Both the position numbers and the translations under genes were made by a program. Below are positions 55,184 through 63,205 of a stretch of DNA of 64,000 nucleotides, piece by piece. The DNA is from Halobacteriovoraceae bacterium (lineage in GTDB: Bacteria; Bdellovibrionota; Bacteriovoracia; Bacteriovoracales; Bacteriovoracaceae), in the NCBI GenBank assembly GCA_002713145.1, contig PAVS01000001.1:1-64000 (forward strand), given 5' to 3'. Every line of letters starts with the position of its first letter. Within the stretch, counting starts at the first letter, position 1. The notes under the pieces were generated by a model. That model was not told the DNA's origin. It did not search any database and saw nothing but the letters and a program-made list of their open reading frames with translations.

Positions 55184-56254
55184 ATGCTGGATAAAACAGA
55201 ACATTTTAGAGATATTTTTGTGATTGGAGGGTCTGCAGGAGCTATCGAAGAGTTAAGAACTCTTTTGCATGAAATCGATGAAAACTTTAAAGGAATTCTT
55301 TTTGTAGCCATCCATTTATCGCCCTATTCCAAGTCGGAATTGGATTTAATATTGGGACGAGAGTGTAAGATCCCCGTGAAATTTGCTCAACACAAAGAGA
55401 AATTTGAGCCAGGCCATGTTTATCTCGCAGTACCTAATCGCCATTTTTTGGTGGATGAAGACTGTATGTATTTAACAAATGGACCCAGAGAAAACCGCTC
55501 TAAACCTGCCATTGATCCTCTTTTTCGCTCAGCAGCTGTATCTATGCAACAAAGAGTGACAGGAATTCTTCTCAGTGGAAATCTTGATGATGGTTCAGCT
55601 GGACTACTAGCAGTTAAGGATTGTGGAGGAGAAACACTGATTCAAAAGCCTGAAACGGCTCGTTTCCCAGATATGCTCCATAATGCCAGGGCCGTCGCCC
55701 CTATCGACAATATTTGCAATATTAGAGAAATGGGACAGTTTATCAATAAAACGGCAAAGGAAAAAGCTAATCCAAAATCTCGCTTTATTCCTGAAAATTT
55801 AAAACTTGAGGTCGATATTTCGCTTAAAGCACAAAGTGATATAGATCTTCAGAATCAATTAGGTTCTCAGGTGCCGTTTATATGTCCAGAGTGTAATGGC
55901 CCCCTGTGGGAGATGAAGGATAAAAGAATTAAACGTTATCGATGTCACACGGGACATGCCTATACTTTGAAAAATTTAGCAGCGGGACAAGAAGAATCTA
56001 TTGAGGAAGCCTTATGGGCCGCTTTAAGAACACTGGAAGAGAAAATTAGAACCCTTAATACGATTGCAGAGGTAGGGGAGAGTGGAGTGAATTATACGGA
56101 AGAGAATGCTGTGCTCCAAGATAAAATAGAAAATGCTCACAAATATATAGATACTTTGAGAAAATTTTTATTAAAATTTGAAGGGGAGCATGGGGATGCC
56201 CCTAACACGGAAGAGGCTCCTGCATCTGAAGCTGTTCTTTCAGATGAAGAATAA
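55184..56254 (+). CDS. cheB: CheB methylesterase domain protein with C-terminal zinc-ribbon-like domain
   Basis: CheB removes methyl groups from glutamates of chemoreceptors. The catalytic domain has the nucleophile Ser 17 in VIGGSAGAIEELR, His 44 in VAIHLSPY and the acidic residue in GNLDDGSAGL. No receiver domain is attached, so phosphorelay control is absent. Residues from about 232 hold CPECNG and RCHTGHAYTLKNLAAGQEESIEEALWAALRTLEEK, a zinc-ribbon-like extension found in many stand-alone CheB-like proteins. The final 50 residues are helical and acidic. It is not in a chemotaxis cluster; it could act on a distant receptor. Convergent overlap of 53 bp with otsB. Confidence 0.85.
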   Translation: MLDKTEHFRDIFVIGGSAGAIEELRTLLHEIDENFKGILFVAIHLSPYSKSELDLILGRECKIPVKFAQHKEKFEPGHVYLAVPNRHFLVDEDCMYLTNGPRENRSKPAIDPLFRSAAVSMQQRVTGILLSGNLDDGSAGLLAVKDCGGETLIQKPETARFPDMLHNARAVAPIDNICNIREMGQFINKTAKEKANPKSRFIPENLKLEVDISLKAQSDIDLQNQLGSQVPFICPECNGPLWEMKDKRIKRYRCHTGHAYTLKNLAAGQEESIEEALWAALRTLEEKIRTLNTIAEVGESGVNYTEENAVLQDKIENAHKYIDTLRKFLLKFEGEHGDAPNTEEAPASEAVLSDEE

Positions 56255-56990
56255 ATGACCTTAGATTTTCAGGGGCTTTAAAGTAATAGTCGGCTTTTGT
56301 GATCACATCCCCCACAGCACAGACCCACCCTTGATTTTTCGGAATCATCTCAAAAAATGATTGATCTGCAATATCGTCTCCAAAAGCGATAAAGATATGA
56401 TCTGGATTATGTTGAACATGACTTTGCACAAAGCTCGCCTTACTAATATCACTTCGTTTAATTTCTAAAACACAATTATAATGATAGACAGAATAAGACG
56501 AGTGACTAAGCGTTTGAGATAGCTTTGTCATAAGATGTTGAATCTTTTCTTCTGAAAGAGATTCCTTAATTCTTCTGTAATGCCAAACCCAAGAATGATC
56601 TTTCTTTTCAATATGTGAGTGAGGATGAATCTTTACCAGCTCCAGCAGCTTTGCTTGGGTTTTGTCAGGAAGACTTTCTTTTTTTAACTCATTATCAGTA
56701 AAGTTTGTCTTCGAGCCGTATTCTCCAGCAAGTTTAAAGCTCTTAGGAAATCTTTTTTGTAAAAATGAAAGTGGCCTGCCCGATAATATGATTAAATCAA
56801 TGAGCGGATGCTCGCTAAGAGTCGCTAAGTTTTTAATCGTCGACAGAGGAACTGTTGCTTCCTCAGGATTCAGGACAAAATCTGACAATGTGCCATCGAA
56901 ATCACAAAAAAATGTGAGTTTTTTTTCTTTTGCTAATTGTTTTGTGATCTTTTTAGCTAGTTGATGTTGTTGACCTTGGGCCGACGAAAT
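56202..56990 (-). CDS. otsB: trehalose-6-phosphate phosphatase, probably initiated at AUU
   Basis: OtsB dephosphorylates trehalose-6-phosphate. The ORF-track start (TTG 56888) lies within the catalytic motif I and cannot be right, because it removes the nucleophile: the upstream codons read KEKKLTFFCDFDGTL, giving the HAD DFDGT. Motif II is ILSGRPLSFL and motif IV FIAFGDDIADQSFF. Upstream to the frame's stop at 57006-57008 there is no ATG, GTG or TTG, but an ATT at 56990 has GGAGG five bases upstream (GGGAGGAGGTAAGT-ATT). This yields 262 aa, 29 residues before DFDGT. A +1 frameshift from otsA is the alternative. It lies within the end of otsA and overlaps cheB by 53 bp. Confidence 0.78.
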   Translation of the reverse strand: MSSAQGQQHQLAKKITKQLAKEKKLTFFCDFDGTLSDFVLNPEEATVPLSTIKNLATLSEHPLIDLIILSGRPLSFLQKRFPKSFKLAGEYGSKTNFTDNELKKESLPDKTQAKLLELVKIHPHSHIEKKDHSWVWHYRRIKESLSEEKIQHLMTKLSQTLSHSSYSVYHYNCVLEIKRSDISKASFVQSHVQHNPDHIFIAFGDDIADQSFFEMIPKNQGWVCAVGDVITKADYYFKAPENLRSFILHLKEQLQMQEPLPC

Positions 56991-58353
56991 ACTTACCTCC
57001 TCCCACTAAAAAGTTATTCAAATTATTAGAAGCCCAAAAATTTGAAGTGTTTTTGTTGATCCACTTCATCGCATCTCTCCATCTTTTCTGTCTCGTCTTT
57101 TTGTTTGTTTGGAGACTTTGAACGAGAGCTTTGACTTCCTTTTTAATTTTAAAAGGGTTAAATGTGATTTGGGAACCTAAAAATTTACTTGCTCCCGTCT
57201 GATCACTTAAAAAAAGCTGTCCCGGGTTATTTGGACTTTGTGCAGCCAAATACTCCATTGAAACTAAATTCATGCCATCTTTTATACTGCTAACTAAACA
57301 TAGATCACCACTTTGATAAAATTTGATGAGTTCTTGTTTTGTCATTCTTCCTTCAATCAACTCTATGGGAGTCCAATCATTGGTTTTAAATTGATTGTTT
57401 ATTCTGTCCGCAAGTTTGAGTACTTTTTCGCGATAATCTTGATAGGCAGGTATATCTTGTCGAGTAGGAATGAGTAATTGTCTTAGCTTAATCTTTTCTC
57501 TATATTCGGGATGTGTTTCTAACAGATGCTCAATAAGTTTGAGCTTGATATCTATTCCTTTAGAGTAGTCAAACCGATCCACACCAACGATTGTTTGGAG
57601 TTGAGAGTCGTTTGAGGATATTTGACTATAATCTTGAATGAAGTCCTGTGGAGAAATTCCAATGGGAAAACTATATAACTTATGCTCAATAGCACTTAAC
57701 TCTTCTTGATCGAAATCTTCTGAAATATAATACCAAAAATCCAGAAAGTTCTTTTCATAATCTTTTGTGTGAAAAGCAATCATATCTGCGTAGGAGAGTG
57801 ATTTCGCAATCTCTTCTAAAAATGGAACTTGCTTAGCTATCTCTAAACTAGGCCATGGGATATGCAAAAAGAAGCTCACCTTTCTTGATCGAGATAATTG
57901 TTTAATATATTTGGGTAGCAAGAGAAGATGATAGTCCTGAATCCAGAGTGACGTTTTTTCATCGACCTGTTCATTGATATAGTGAGCGAAGTGGATATTT
58001 GTAGCACTGTAGGCTTCCCAAAGAGCAGGGTAAAAGTGAATGAGGTCTACTCTTTCATGGAAACTCGGCCAAAGAACTTGGTTGCAATATCCATTATAAT
58101 ACTGATCATACAAATCACTTGGAATATTGACGTCGAGATATTGAATAGATTTGCTATTCTGTAGATTAAAATCCTGAAGGACTTTTTTATCTGAATGGTT
58201 CTCACAACCTAAATGACCGATCCATTGGGTATCTGCTGCGAGATGGGCTCCATTGATGGCCGACACCAGACCTCCGTCTGAGGGGGTGATGGTGTTGTTT
58301 TTAATCCCGATGGGTAATCTATTACTGACAATGGCTAGTTTGTTTTCTCTCAT
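56953..58353 (-). CDS. otsA: trehalose-6-phosphate synthase
   Basis: OtsA joins UDP-glucose and glucose-6-phosphate into trehalose-6-phosphate. GT-20 features include VSNRLPIG, GGLVSAINGAHL, WIQDYHLLLLPKYIKQ, the nucleotide-binding VDRFDYSKGIDIK and GMNLVSMEYLAAQ. Length 466 aa is close to E. coli OtsA, so the enzyme is complete up to its own stop at 56953. Its 3' end contains the ribosome site and probable AUU start of otsB, so synthase and phosphatase are coupled. Trehalose probably gives osmotic or desiccation protection. Confidence 0.94.
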   Translation of the reverse strand: MRENKLAIVSNRLPIGIKNNTITPSDGGLVSAINGAHLAADTQWIGHLGCENHSDKKVLQDFNLQNSKSIQYLDVNIPSDLYDQYYNGYCNQVLWPSFHERVDLIHFYPALWEAYSATNIHFAHYINEQVDEKTSLWIQDYHLLLLPKYIKQLSRSRKVSFFLHIPWPSLEIAKQVPFLEEIAKSLSYADMIAFHTKDYEKNFLDFWYYISEDFDQEELSAIEHKLYSFPIGISPQDFIQDYSQISSNDSQLQTIVGVDRFDYSKGIDIKLKLIEHLLETHPEYREKIKLRQLLIPTRQDIPAYQDYREKVLKLADRINNQFKTNDWTPIELIEGRMTKQELIKFYQSGDLCLVSSIKDGMNLVSMEYLAAQSPNNPGQLFLSDQTGASKFLGSQITFNPFKIKKEVKALVQSLQTNKKTRQKRWRDAMKWINKNTSNFWASNNLNNFLVGGGKYFVGPRSTTSTS

Positions 58354-58441
58354 ATTATTAATATAGCGTTCCCGTGCAAAGACATGTTCACCCCTAGATT
58401 AATTAAATGTGTAAATTATTAAACAAATCTTTTATGAAGAG

Positions 58442-58460
58442 ATAAGCTCATAAAGCTTAT
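58442..58460. promoter_or_regulatory. inverted repeat in otsA / PLD divergent promoter region
   Basis: ATAAGCT and AGCTTAT are perfect arms around CATAA (19 bp overall), between the divergent otsA and PLD-VTT genes. It may be an operator for one or both. A possible -10 (TTATAT) lies a few bases later. Confidence 0.35.
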
Positions 58461-58480
58461 GTCTAAGTTATATTAAGTGA

Positions 58481-60574
58481 ATGATACTCAAGCCTCAAAG
58501 AAATTGTATTCAAATTGATCGTAACTCTCATTATAAGCTTCTCGTCGACGGTGAAAATTATTTTGAACAATTATATAAGATCTTGCCTGAAGCAAAATCT
58601 TCTATTTATATTCATGCCTGGGAAGTGGATAGTAAACTAAGATTGAAAAGAGACCACAATCATGATGTCGAACTCAAGAATTATTTATTTTCACTTGTAG
58701 ATAAAAATCCTGAACTGAATATTTATATTATTTGCTGGGACTTCTCTTTTGTGTTTTTTTTCGAAAGAGAGCTCTTCCTCAAATGGAAATTAGACTATTT
58801 AAATCATGAAAGAATTCATTTTTGTTACAACACCAAACATAAATTAGGAGGATCAAATCATCAAAAATTTGTCGTGATTGATGATGAAATCGTTTTTTTA
58901 GGGGGGATGGATGTCACGAAGAGACGTTTTGATTCGCGAGATCATGAGCCGGGCAGTGATTTAAGGGTTGACCCTAGAGGCCATCGCTATGGACCCTTCC
59001 ATGACGTGCAAGTGATGATTGCCGGAGAAAGTGCAAAGACTGTTGCGGATATCTTTAGAGAGGATTGGCTTGATCTGATGGGGGAGCGACTTGAAGAGCC
59101 TAAGAAAAAACTTAAATGGCCTCCAGATTTAGCGGGGGATATACATGGGGAGCTGCGCGGAGCTATTTCAAGATCAGGTGTTCTTGGTCAATCTCAAGAC
59201 ATCACGAAAGAAAACCTAGAGCTTTATTTAGATTGCATCCAAAATGCAAAACACTATATGTACTTTGAAAGTCAGTATCTGACTTCTGCTGATTTTGTGG
59301 AAGCCCTGGCCCAAAAACTTGAAGCTAATACTGAAGGGGTTGAGGTCATTCTGGTTATTTCGAATGATTGGAGTGGTTATTTTGAAGAAAGAATTCTTGG
59401 CGCTATTTCTCAGCGAAACCTTAAACGATTACTCGAAGCCGATAAGTACAAAAAGCTTCAACTCGTGACTCCATGTATCCATAGAGATGGAAAAAAACAT
59501 TTTATAAAAGTTCACTCAAAAATCTCTATCATAGATGATGTTTTTATACGAGTGGGGTCAAGTAATTTAAACGAAAGAAGTCTCCATCTTGATTCAGAAA
59601 TTGATTTTTCATTGGAAGCGCAAAACCCCATCCAAAGAATGCAAATAAAAAAATTATTACATGACCTTCTTGCTGAGCATACTGGGGTAAGTCTTGAGGA
59701 GGTTTCGAAAAAGCTAAATGATTTAAGTCTATGCGAGTATATAGAAAAAAATCAGCTCAATTCAAGAGCTTTAGTTAAGATCAAAAGGTTTACTGAATCT
59801 TCCGCGGTTTATTTAGCCCCCTTTAAATTTATAGCAGATCCAAAGATGAGCATCACTCATTTTCTTAAATCGAATCTCATTCAATTTTATGGGCAAGTGA
59901 AACAACCAAAAATGCTGATGGTCATCCTAGGAATACTTTTGGGATTATTTTTAATCAATCATTTTTCCTTATTTGAACAATTGAGAAACTATACCCAGGG
60001 AGAGTTTCTGGCAGCCAAAAGCGAAGGAACTCTCTTTACTTATGGAATTCTCATCTTTGGGTTGAGTAGTTTTCTGGGTCTCCCTTTAAATGCGATGATC
60101 CCTATCGTGGCCATGAGTATTCCCGGGATAGAAGCATTTTTTATCTGTATGATGGGCTCGCTTCTCTCTTCAACCGCAGGATATTTTCTAGGTCGAGGAG
60201 TCGGAACAAAATTGATACCTCATCAAGCGAAGGCAAAAGTTGATAGAGCTTCCCGAATTCTAGAAGGCAAAGGGGTGGTGACAGTATTTTTGACTCGCTC
60301 CCTTCCTGTAGCTCCTTTTATCATTATTAATATGGTCTCCGGGGCCCTGAAAATAAAATTTCATCATTATATACTAGGTACTTTTTTGGGCTTATTACCA
60401 GGGTTAACTATTTTTACTTTTTTTGGTCATGAGTTTCAAAAAATGAGCCAAGACTTTTCATGGTCGAGTGTTATGCTCTCATTTTGCATGCTGGTTTTTC
60501 TGATCTTACTTAGCTTTTACCTTAAAAGTGTTTTTAAATTCAAGCAAGGATTTGATGGTGTCCAAAAAGCTTAA
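58481..60574 (+). CDS. phospholipase D domain fused to C-terminal VTT/DedA-like membrane domain
   Basis: Residues about 1-430 are a PLD domain with two HKD motifs: HQKFVVIDDEIVFLGG (His 127) and HSKISIIDDVFIRVGSSNLNERS (His 345). After a linker, residues about 480-697 form a multi-span VTT (SNARE-associated, DedA/TVP38-like) domain: GLSSFLGLPLNAMIPIVAMSIPGIEAFF, then GRGVGTKLIPHQAKAKVDRASRILEGKGVVTVFLTRSLPVAPFIIINMVSG. PLD enzymes of this type make cardiolipin or cleave phospholipids; VTT proteins scramble or flip lipids. The fusion suggests synthesis linked to movement across the inner membrane. The EEP gene starts 20 bp before this gene ends. Confidence 0.87.
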   Translation: MILKPQRNCIQIDRNSHYKLLVDGENYFEQLYKILPEAKSSIYIHAWEVDSKLRLKRDHNHDVELKNYLFSLVDKNPELNIYIICWDFSFVFFFERELFLKWKLDYLNHERIHFCYNTKHKLGGSNHQKFVVIDDEIVFLGGMDVTKRRFDSRDHEPGSDLRVDPRGHRYGPFHDVQVMIAGESAKTVADIFREDWLDLMGERLEEPKKKLKWPPDLAGDIHGELRGAISRSGVLGQSQDITKENLELYLDCIQNAKHYMYFESQYLTSADFVEALAQKLEANTEGVEVILVISNDWSGYFEERILGAISQRNLKRLLEADKYKKLQLVTPCIHRDGKKHFIKVHSKISIIDDVFIRVGSSNLNERSLHLDSEIDFSLEAQNPIQRMQIKKLLHDLLAEHTGVSLEEVSKKLNDLSLCEYIEKNQLNSRALVKIKRFTESSAVYLAPFKFIADPKMSITHFLKSNLIQFYGQVKQPKMLMVILGILLGLFLINHFSLFEQLRNYTQGEFLAAKSEGTLFTYGILIFGLSSFLGLPLNAMIPIVAMSIPGIEAFFICMMGSLLSSTAGYFLGRGVGTKLIPHQAKAKVDRASRILEGKGVVTVFLTRSLPVAPFIIINMVSGALKIKFHHYILGTFLGLLPGLTIFTFFGHEFQKMSQDFSWSSVMLSFCMLVFLILLSFYLKSVFKFKQGFDGVQKA

Positions 60575-61238
60575 GGTTCTCACTTATAATATTCATGGCT
60601 TTGTAGATTTTAAGAAGAAAAATAGAAAAAGTGAGTTGACCTCATGGTTACTCAAACATGACGCTGATATCATCGCCCTCCAAGAGGTGAAATTAAATAC
60701 CAAGCACGAGTTTGTCCGCCATATGGAGCAAAAATACAAGGTCTATTGCGCTCCGACACTCACTACTGAACAAGGAGAGTATGGAAATATTCTTTTATCA
60801 AAATACCCGGCTCAAAAAAAAATTATTCACGACTTAAGTTTTAAAAAAAAAGAACCCAGAAATTGTGTTGAACTTCATTTAAATTTAGGTCCTCAAAAAA
60901 TTCGCATCTTTGCCATGCATCTTGGTCTATCCCAATGGGAGAAAATCCATCAAATCAAGCGCTTATTCCATGCTATTATTAAACATAATGACGGTGTTCC
61001 CGAATTGGTTCTCGGTGATTTTAATCATGTGATTGATTGGCCGCTCTTGAGATATTATCTGTATAAAGGACGATTTAACTATATCCGCAGTAGAACATTT
61101 CCTGCTCGTTTTCCCCTCTTTAAATTAGATCAAATATGGTTTCGAGACTTTCATTTACTTAATATGTGCAGATTTAATCACAAATCAGCCTCTTTCTCGG
61201 ACCACTTGCCTTTAGGGGCTGAATTTATTCTGAAATAA
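60555..61238 (+). CDS. endonuclease/exonuclease/phosphatase family protein (YbhP-like)
   Basis: I place the start at ATG 60555 (AAGGA four bases upstream, inside the PLD gene), not at the ORF-track 60528. Domain features are LKVLTYNIHGFVD, IIALQEVKLN (metal Glu), FAMHLGLSQWEKIHQIKRL, VLGDFNHVIDW and SFSDHLPLGAEF. The E. coli gene ybhP, coding for an EEP protein, lies beside clsB (a PLD-type cardiolipin synthase), so the pairing here is likely functional, perhaps removing a phosphate or cleaving a lipid head group. There is no signal peptide. Exact substrate unknown. Confidence 0.84.
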   Translation: MVSKKLKVLTYNIHGFVDFKKKNRKSELTSWLLKHDADIIALQEVKLNTKHEFVRHMEQKYKVYCAPTLTTEQGEYGNILLSKYPAQKKIIHDLSFKKKEPRNCVELHLNLGPQKIRIFAMHLGLSQWEKIHQIKRLFHAIIKHNDGVPELVLGDFNHVIDWPLLRYYLYKGRFNYIRSRTFPARFPLFKLDQIWFRDFHLLNMCRFNHKSASFSDHLPLGAEFILK

Positions 61239-61300
61239 TTACTAATTCTAAAGGTAATATGTTGAGTTTATGTTATAACACCTCCCCATAGGAGCCAGAA

Positions 61301-63205
61301 TTGATCCAAATGAAAAGTGATATTTTATCTCACATTAATATAGAAATTTTAGATAAAATTCTTCCTTTTGTAGCTCTGCTTGATCGTGATGGAAAATTAA
61401 TTCATGTGAATAGGACTTTTCTTGAATTAGCGGGGTTGAAAAATGAAGATATAATGGATCAATATTTTTGGGAAAGTTATTGGTGGAATTATAATGAACT
61501 AGCGCAGAGTAGAATAAAAGAATCTTTTGATAAAGCGAGATTAAATGAACACTGCCGTTTTAAAATTTTAGCCCAAATAAAAAAACATCACTTACTGGAT
61601 TTAGACTACAGCCTTGCTTGTATCAGAAATCATGCTGGTGAGATAGATTATTTTGTTGCTTCAGGGATTGATATTTCAGACCAAGTCAAAGTGCAAAATG
61701 AGCTCACGTTGAAATCCTCAGAATTTAGAACTCTAGCAAATTCTATCCCCCAACTTGCATGGATGGCAGATGCTAATGGTGAGATTTTTTGGTACAACCA
61801 AAGATGGTTTGACTACACTGGCTCTAATTTGCAGGAGATGAAAGGCTGGGGCTGGAAAAGTGTTCACCATCCTGACCATGTTGATAGAGTGACGGAAAAA
61901 ATAAAGAGAAATTTTGAGACAGGTGAAGTATGGGAAGATACTTTTCCGCTTAAAAGCCGCTACGGAGAATACCGTTGGTTTCTCTCCCGTGCTTTTCCCT
62001 TACGCTCAGCTCAGGGAGATGTCTATAGATGGTTTGGGACCAACACAGATATTACTCATGAGATGGAGAATAAGATAGTCTTAGAAGATCTGACTCGAGA
62101 GCTACAAGAATCCAATCGCAGAAAAGACGAGTTTTTAGCCATTTTGGCCCATGAAATTCGCAATCCTTTGCATGCTATAAATTCTGGTATTGAGCTTTTA
62201 GCTGCCTCTAAATTTGATCCATCTCTTTTCTCTGAAGTAGAAGAACTCATGCGTAGACAGTCTACGCAACTTACTTCTCTCGTAAATGATCTCATCGATA
62301 TATCCAGGATTTCCCGAGGGAAGTTGAATTTAAAAATGAGTCATGTCAATGTTAAGGAGTGCTTAAAAAGTGCTATTGAAGCCAATTTACATGAAATCAG
62401 AGAAGCTCATCATAATTTAATCGTGGATATGCAGGCAGAGAGCGTTGAGATTTACTGTGATTCCACCCGTTTAGTAGAAGTCTTTTCCAATGTCATTAAT
62501 AATGCAGTCAAATACACTCCAAGTAGAGGGAAAATAGAAATTAGTTTAAGGGAGTTGGATCACTCTGTTGAAGTTTCTGTTAAAGATAGCGGTATTGGTA
62601 TAAGACCAGATGACCAAACGAAAATATTTGAGATGTTCGCCCAGGGAGACTATCTCGAGAATGGTACTCAGTCAGGTTTGGGAGTTGGCTTATCGCTGGT
62701 CAAACAAATGGTGAAAAGATTTGAGGGAAAAATAGAAGTGATCAGTGCAGGCAAAATGCAAGGAAGTGAATTTAAACTCACCTTCCCGAAGATACAAAAG
62801 GAACAAATGGTGGATAAAACTATTCAAAATGAAAACGAGGATTCAAATATGAGTCAGATGAAAATCTTGATAGCTGAAGATAACGTGGATTCGAATAGGC
62901 TTCTGCAGTTGAGATTAAGAAAATATAATGCTGAGGTCTTGAGTGCTTTTGATGGAATAGAAGCGGTGAAATTAGCAGAGCAACACAAACCCGATATTAT
63001 TTTGATGGATATAGGTATGCCAGAATTAGATGGACTTGCTGCTGGAAAGCAAATTAAGGACACTGACTGGGGGCAAAAGATAAAACTGGTGGCCTTAACG
63101 GGTTGGGGGCAAGAAGAAGATTATCAGAAAACAAAAGAGGCTGGCTTTGATGCACATTTGGTGAAGCCTATTTCTGAGGAAGACCTTAACCAAGTTCTTA
63201 AGTAA
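61301..63205 (+). CDS. hybrid histidine kinase, PAS-PAS-HisKA-HATPase-REC
   Basis: The start is TTG 61301 because GGAG lies six bases upstream; ATG 61310 is too far away. Residues about 15-130 are a first PAS domain (VALLDRDGKLIHVNRTFLELAG); about 145-260 a second (QLAWMADANGEIFWYNQRWFDYTG, PAC ending TNTDITHEM). The HisKA box is LAILAHEIRNPLHAINSG with His 284, the ATP-binding domain has VINNAVKYTPSRG, DSGIGIRPDDQTKIFEMF and GLGVGLSLVKQMV. The C-terminal receiver has the phospho-acceptor Asp 570 in IILMDIGMPELDG, plus ALTGWG and LVKPIS. No membrane helices, so a cytoplasmic sensor. The last 8 bp overlap the convergent kinase. Confidence 0.94.
   Translation: MIQMKSDILSHINIEILDKILPFVALLDRDGKLIHVNRTFLELAGLKNEDIMDQYFWESYWWNYNELAQSRIKESFDKARLNEHCRFKILAQIKKHHLLDLDYSLACIRNHAGEIDYFVASGIDISDQVKVQNELTLKSSEFRTLANSIPQLAWMADANGEIFWYNQRWFDYTGSNLQEMKGWGWKSVHHPDHVDRVTEKIKRNFETGEVWEDTFPLKSRYGEYRWFLSRAFPLRSAQGDVYRWFGTNTDITHEMENKIVLEDLTRELQESNRRKDEFLAILAHEIRNPLHAINSGIELLAASKFDPSLFSEVEELMRRQSTQLTSLVNDLIDISRISRGKLNLKMSHVNVKECLKSAIEANLHEIREAHHNLIVDMQAESVEIYCDSTRLVEVFSNVINNAVKYTPSRGKIEISLRELDHSVEVSVKDSGIGIRPDDQTKIFEMFAQGDYLENGTQSGLGVGLSLVKQMVKRFEGKIEVISAGKMQGSEFKLTFPKIQKEQMVDKTIQNENEDSNMSQMKILIAEDNVDSNRLLQLRLRKYNAEVLSAFDGIEAVKLAEQHKPDIILMDIGMPELDGLAAGKQIKDTDWGQKIKLVALTGWGQEEDYQKTKEAGFDAHLVKPISEEDLNQVLK

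Noticed and set aside
56886-56888. ORF-track TTG start of otsB
   Set aside because: It would remove the nucleophile motif DFDGT that is encoded directly upstream in the same frame.
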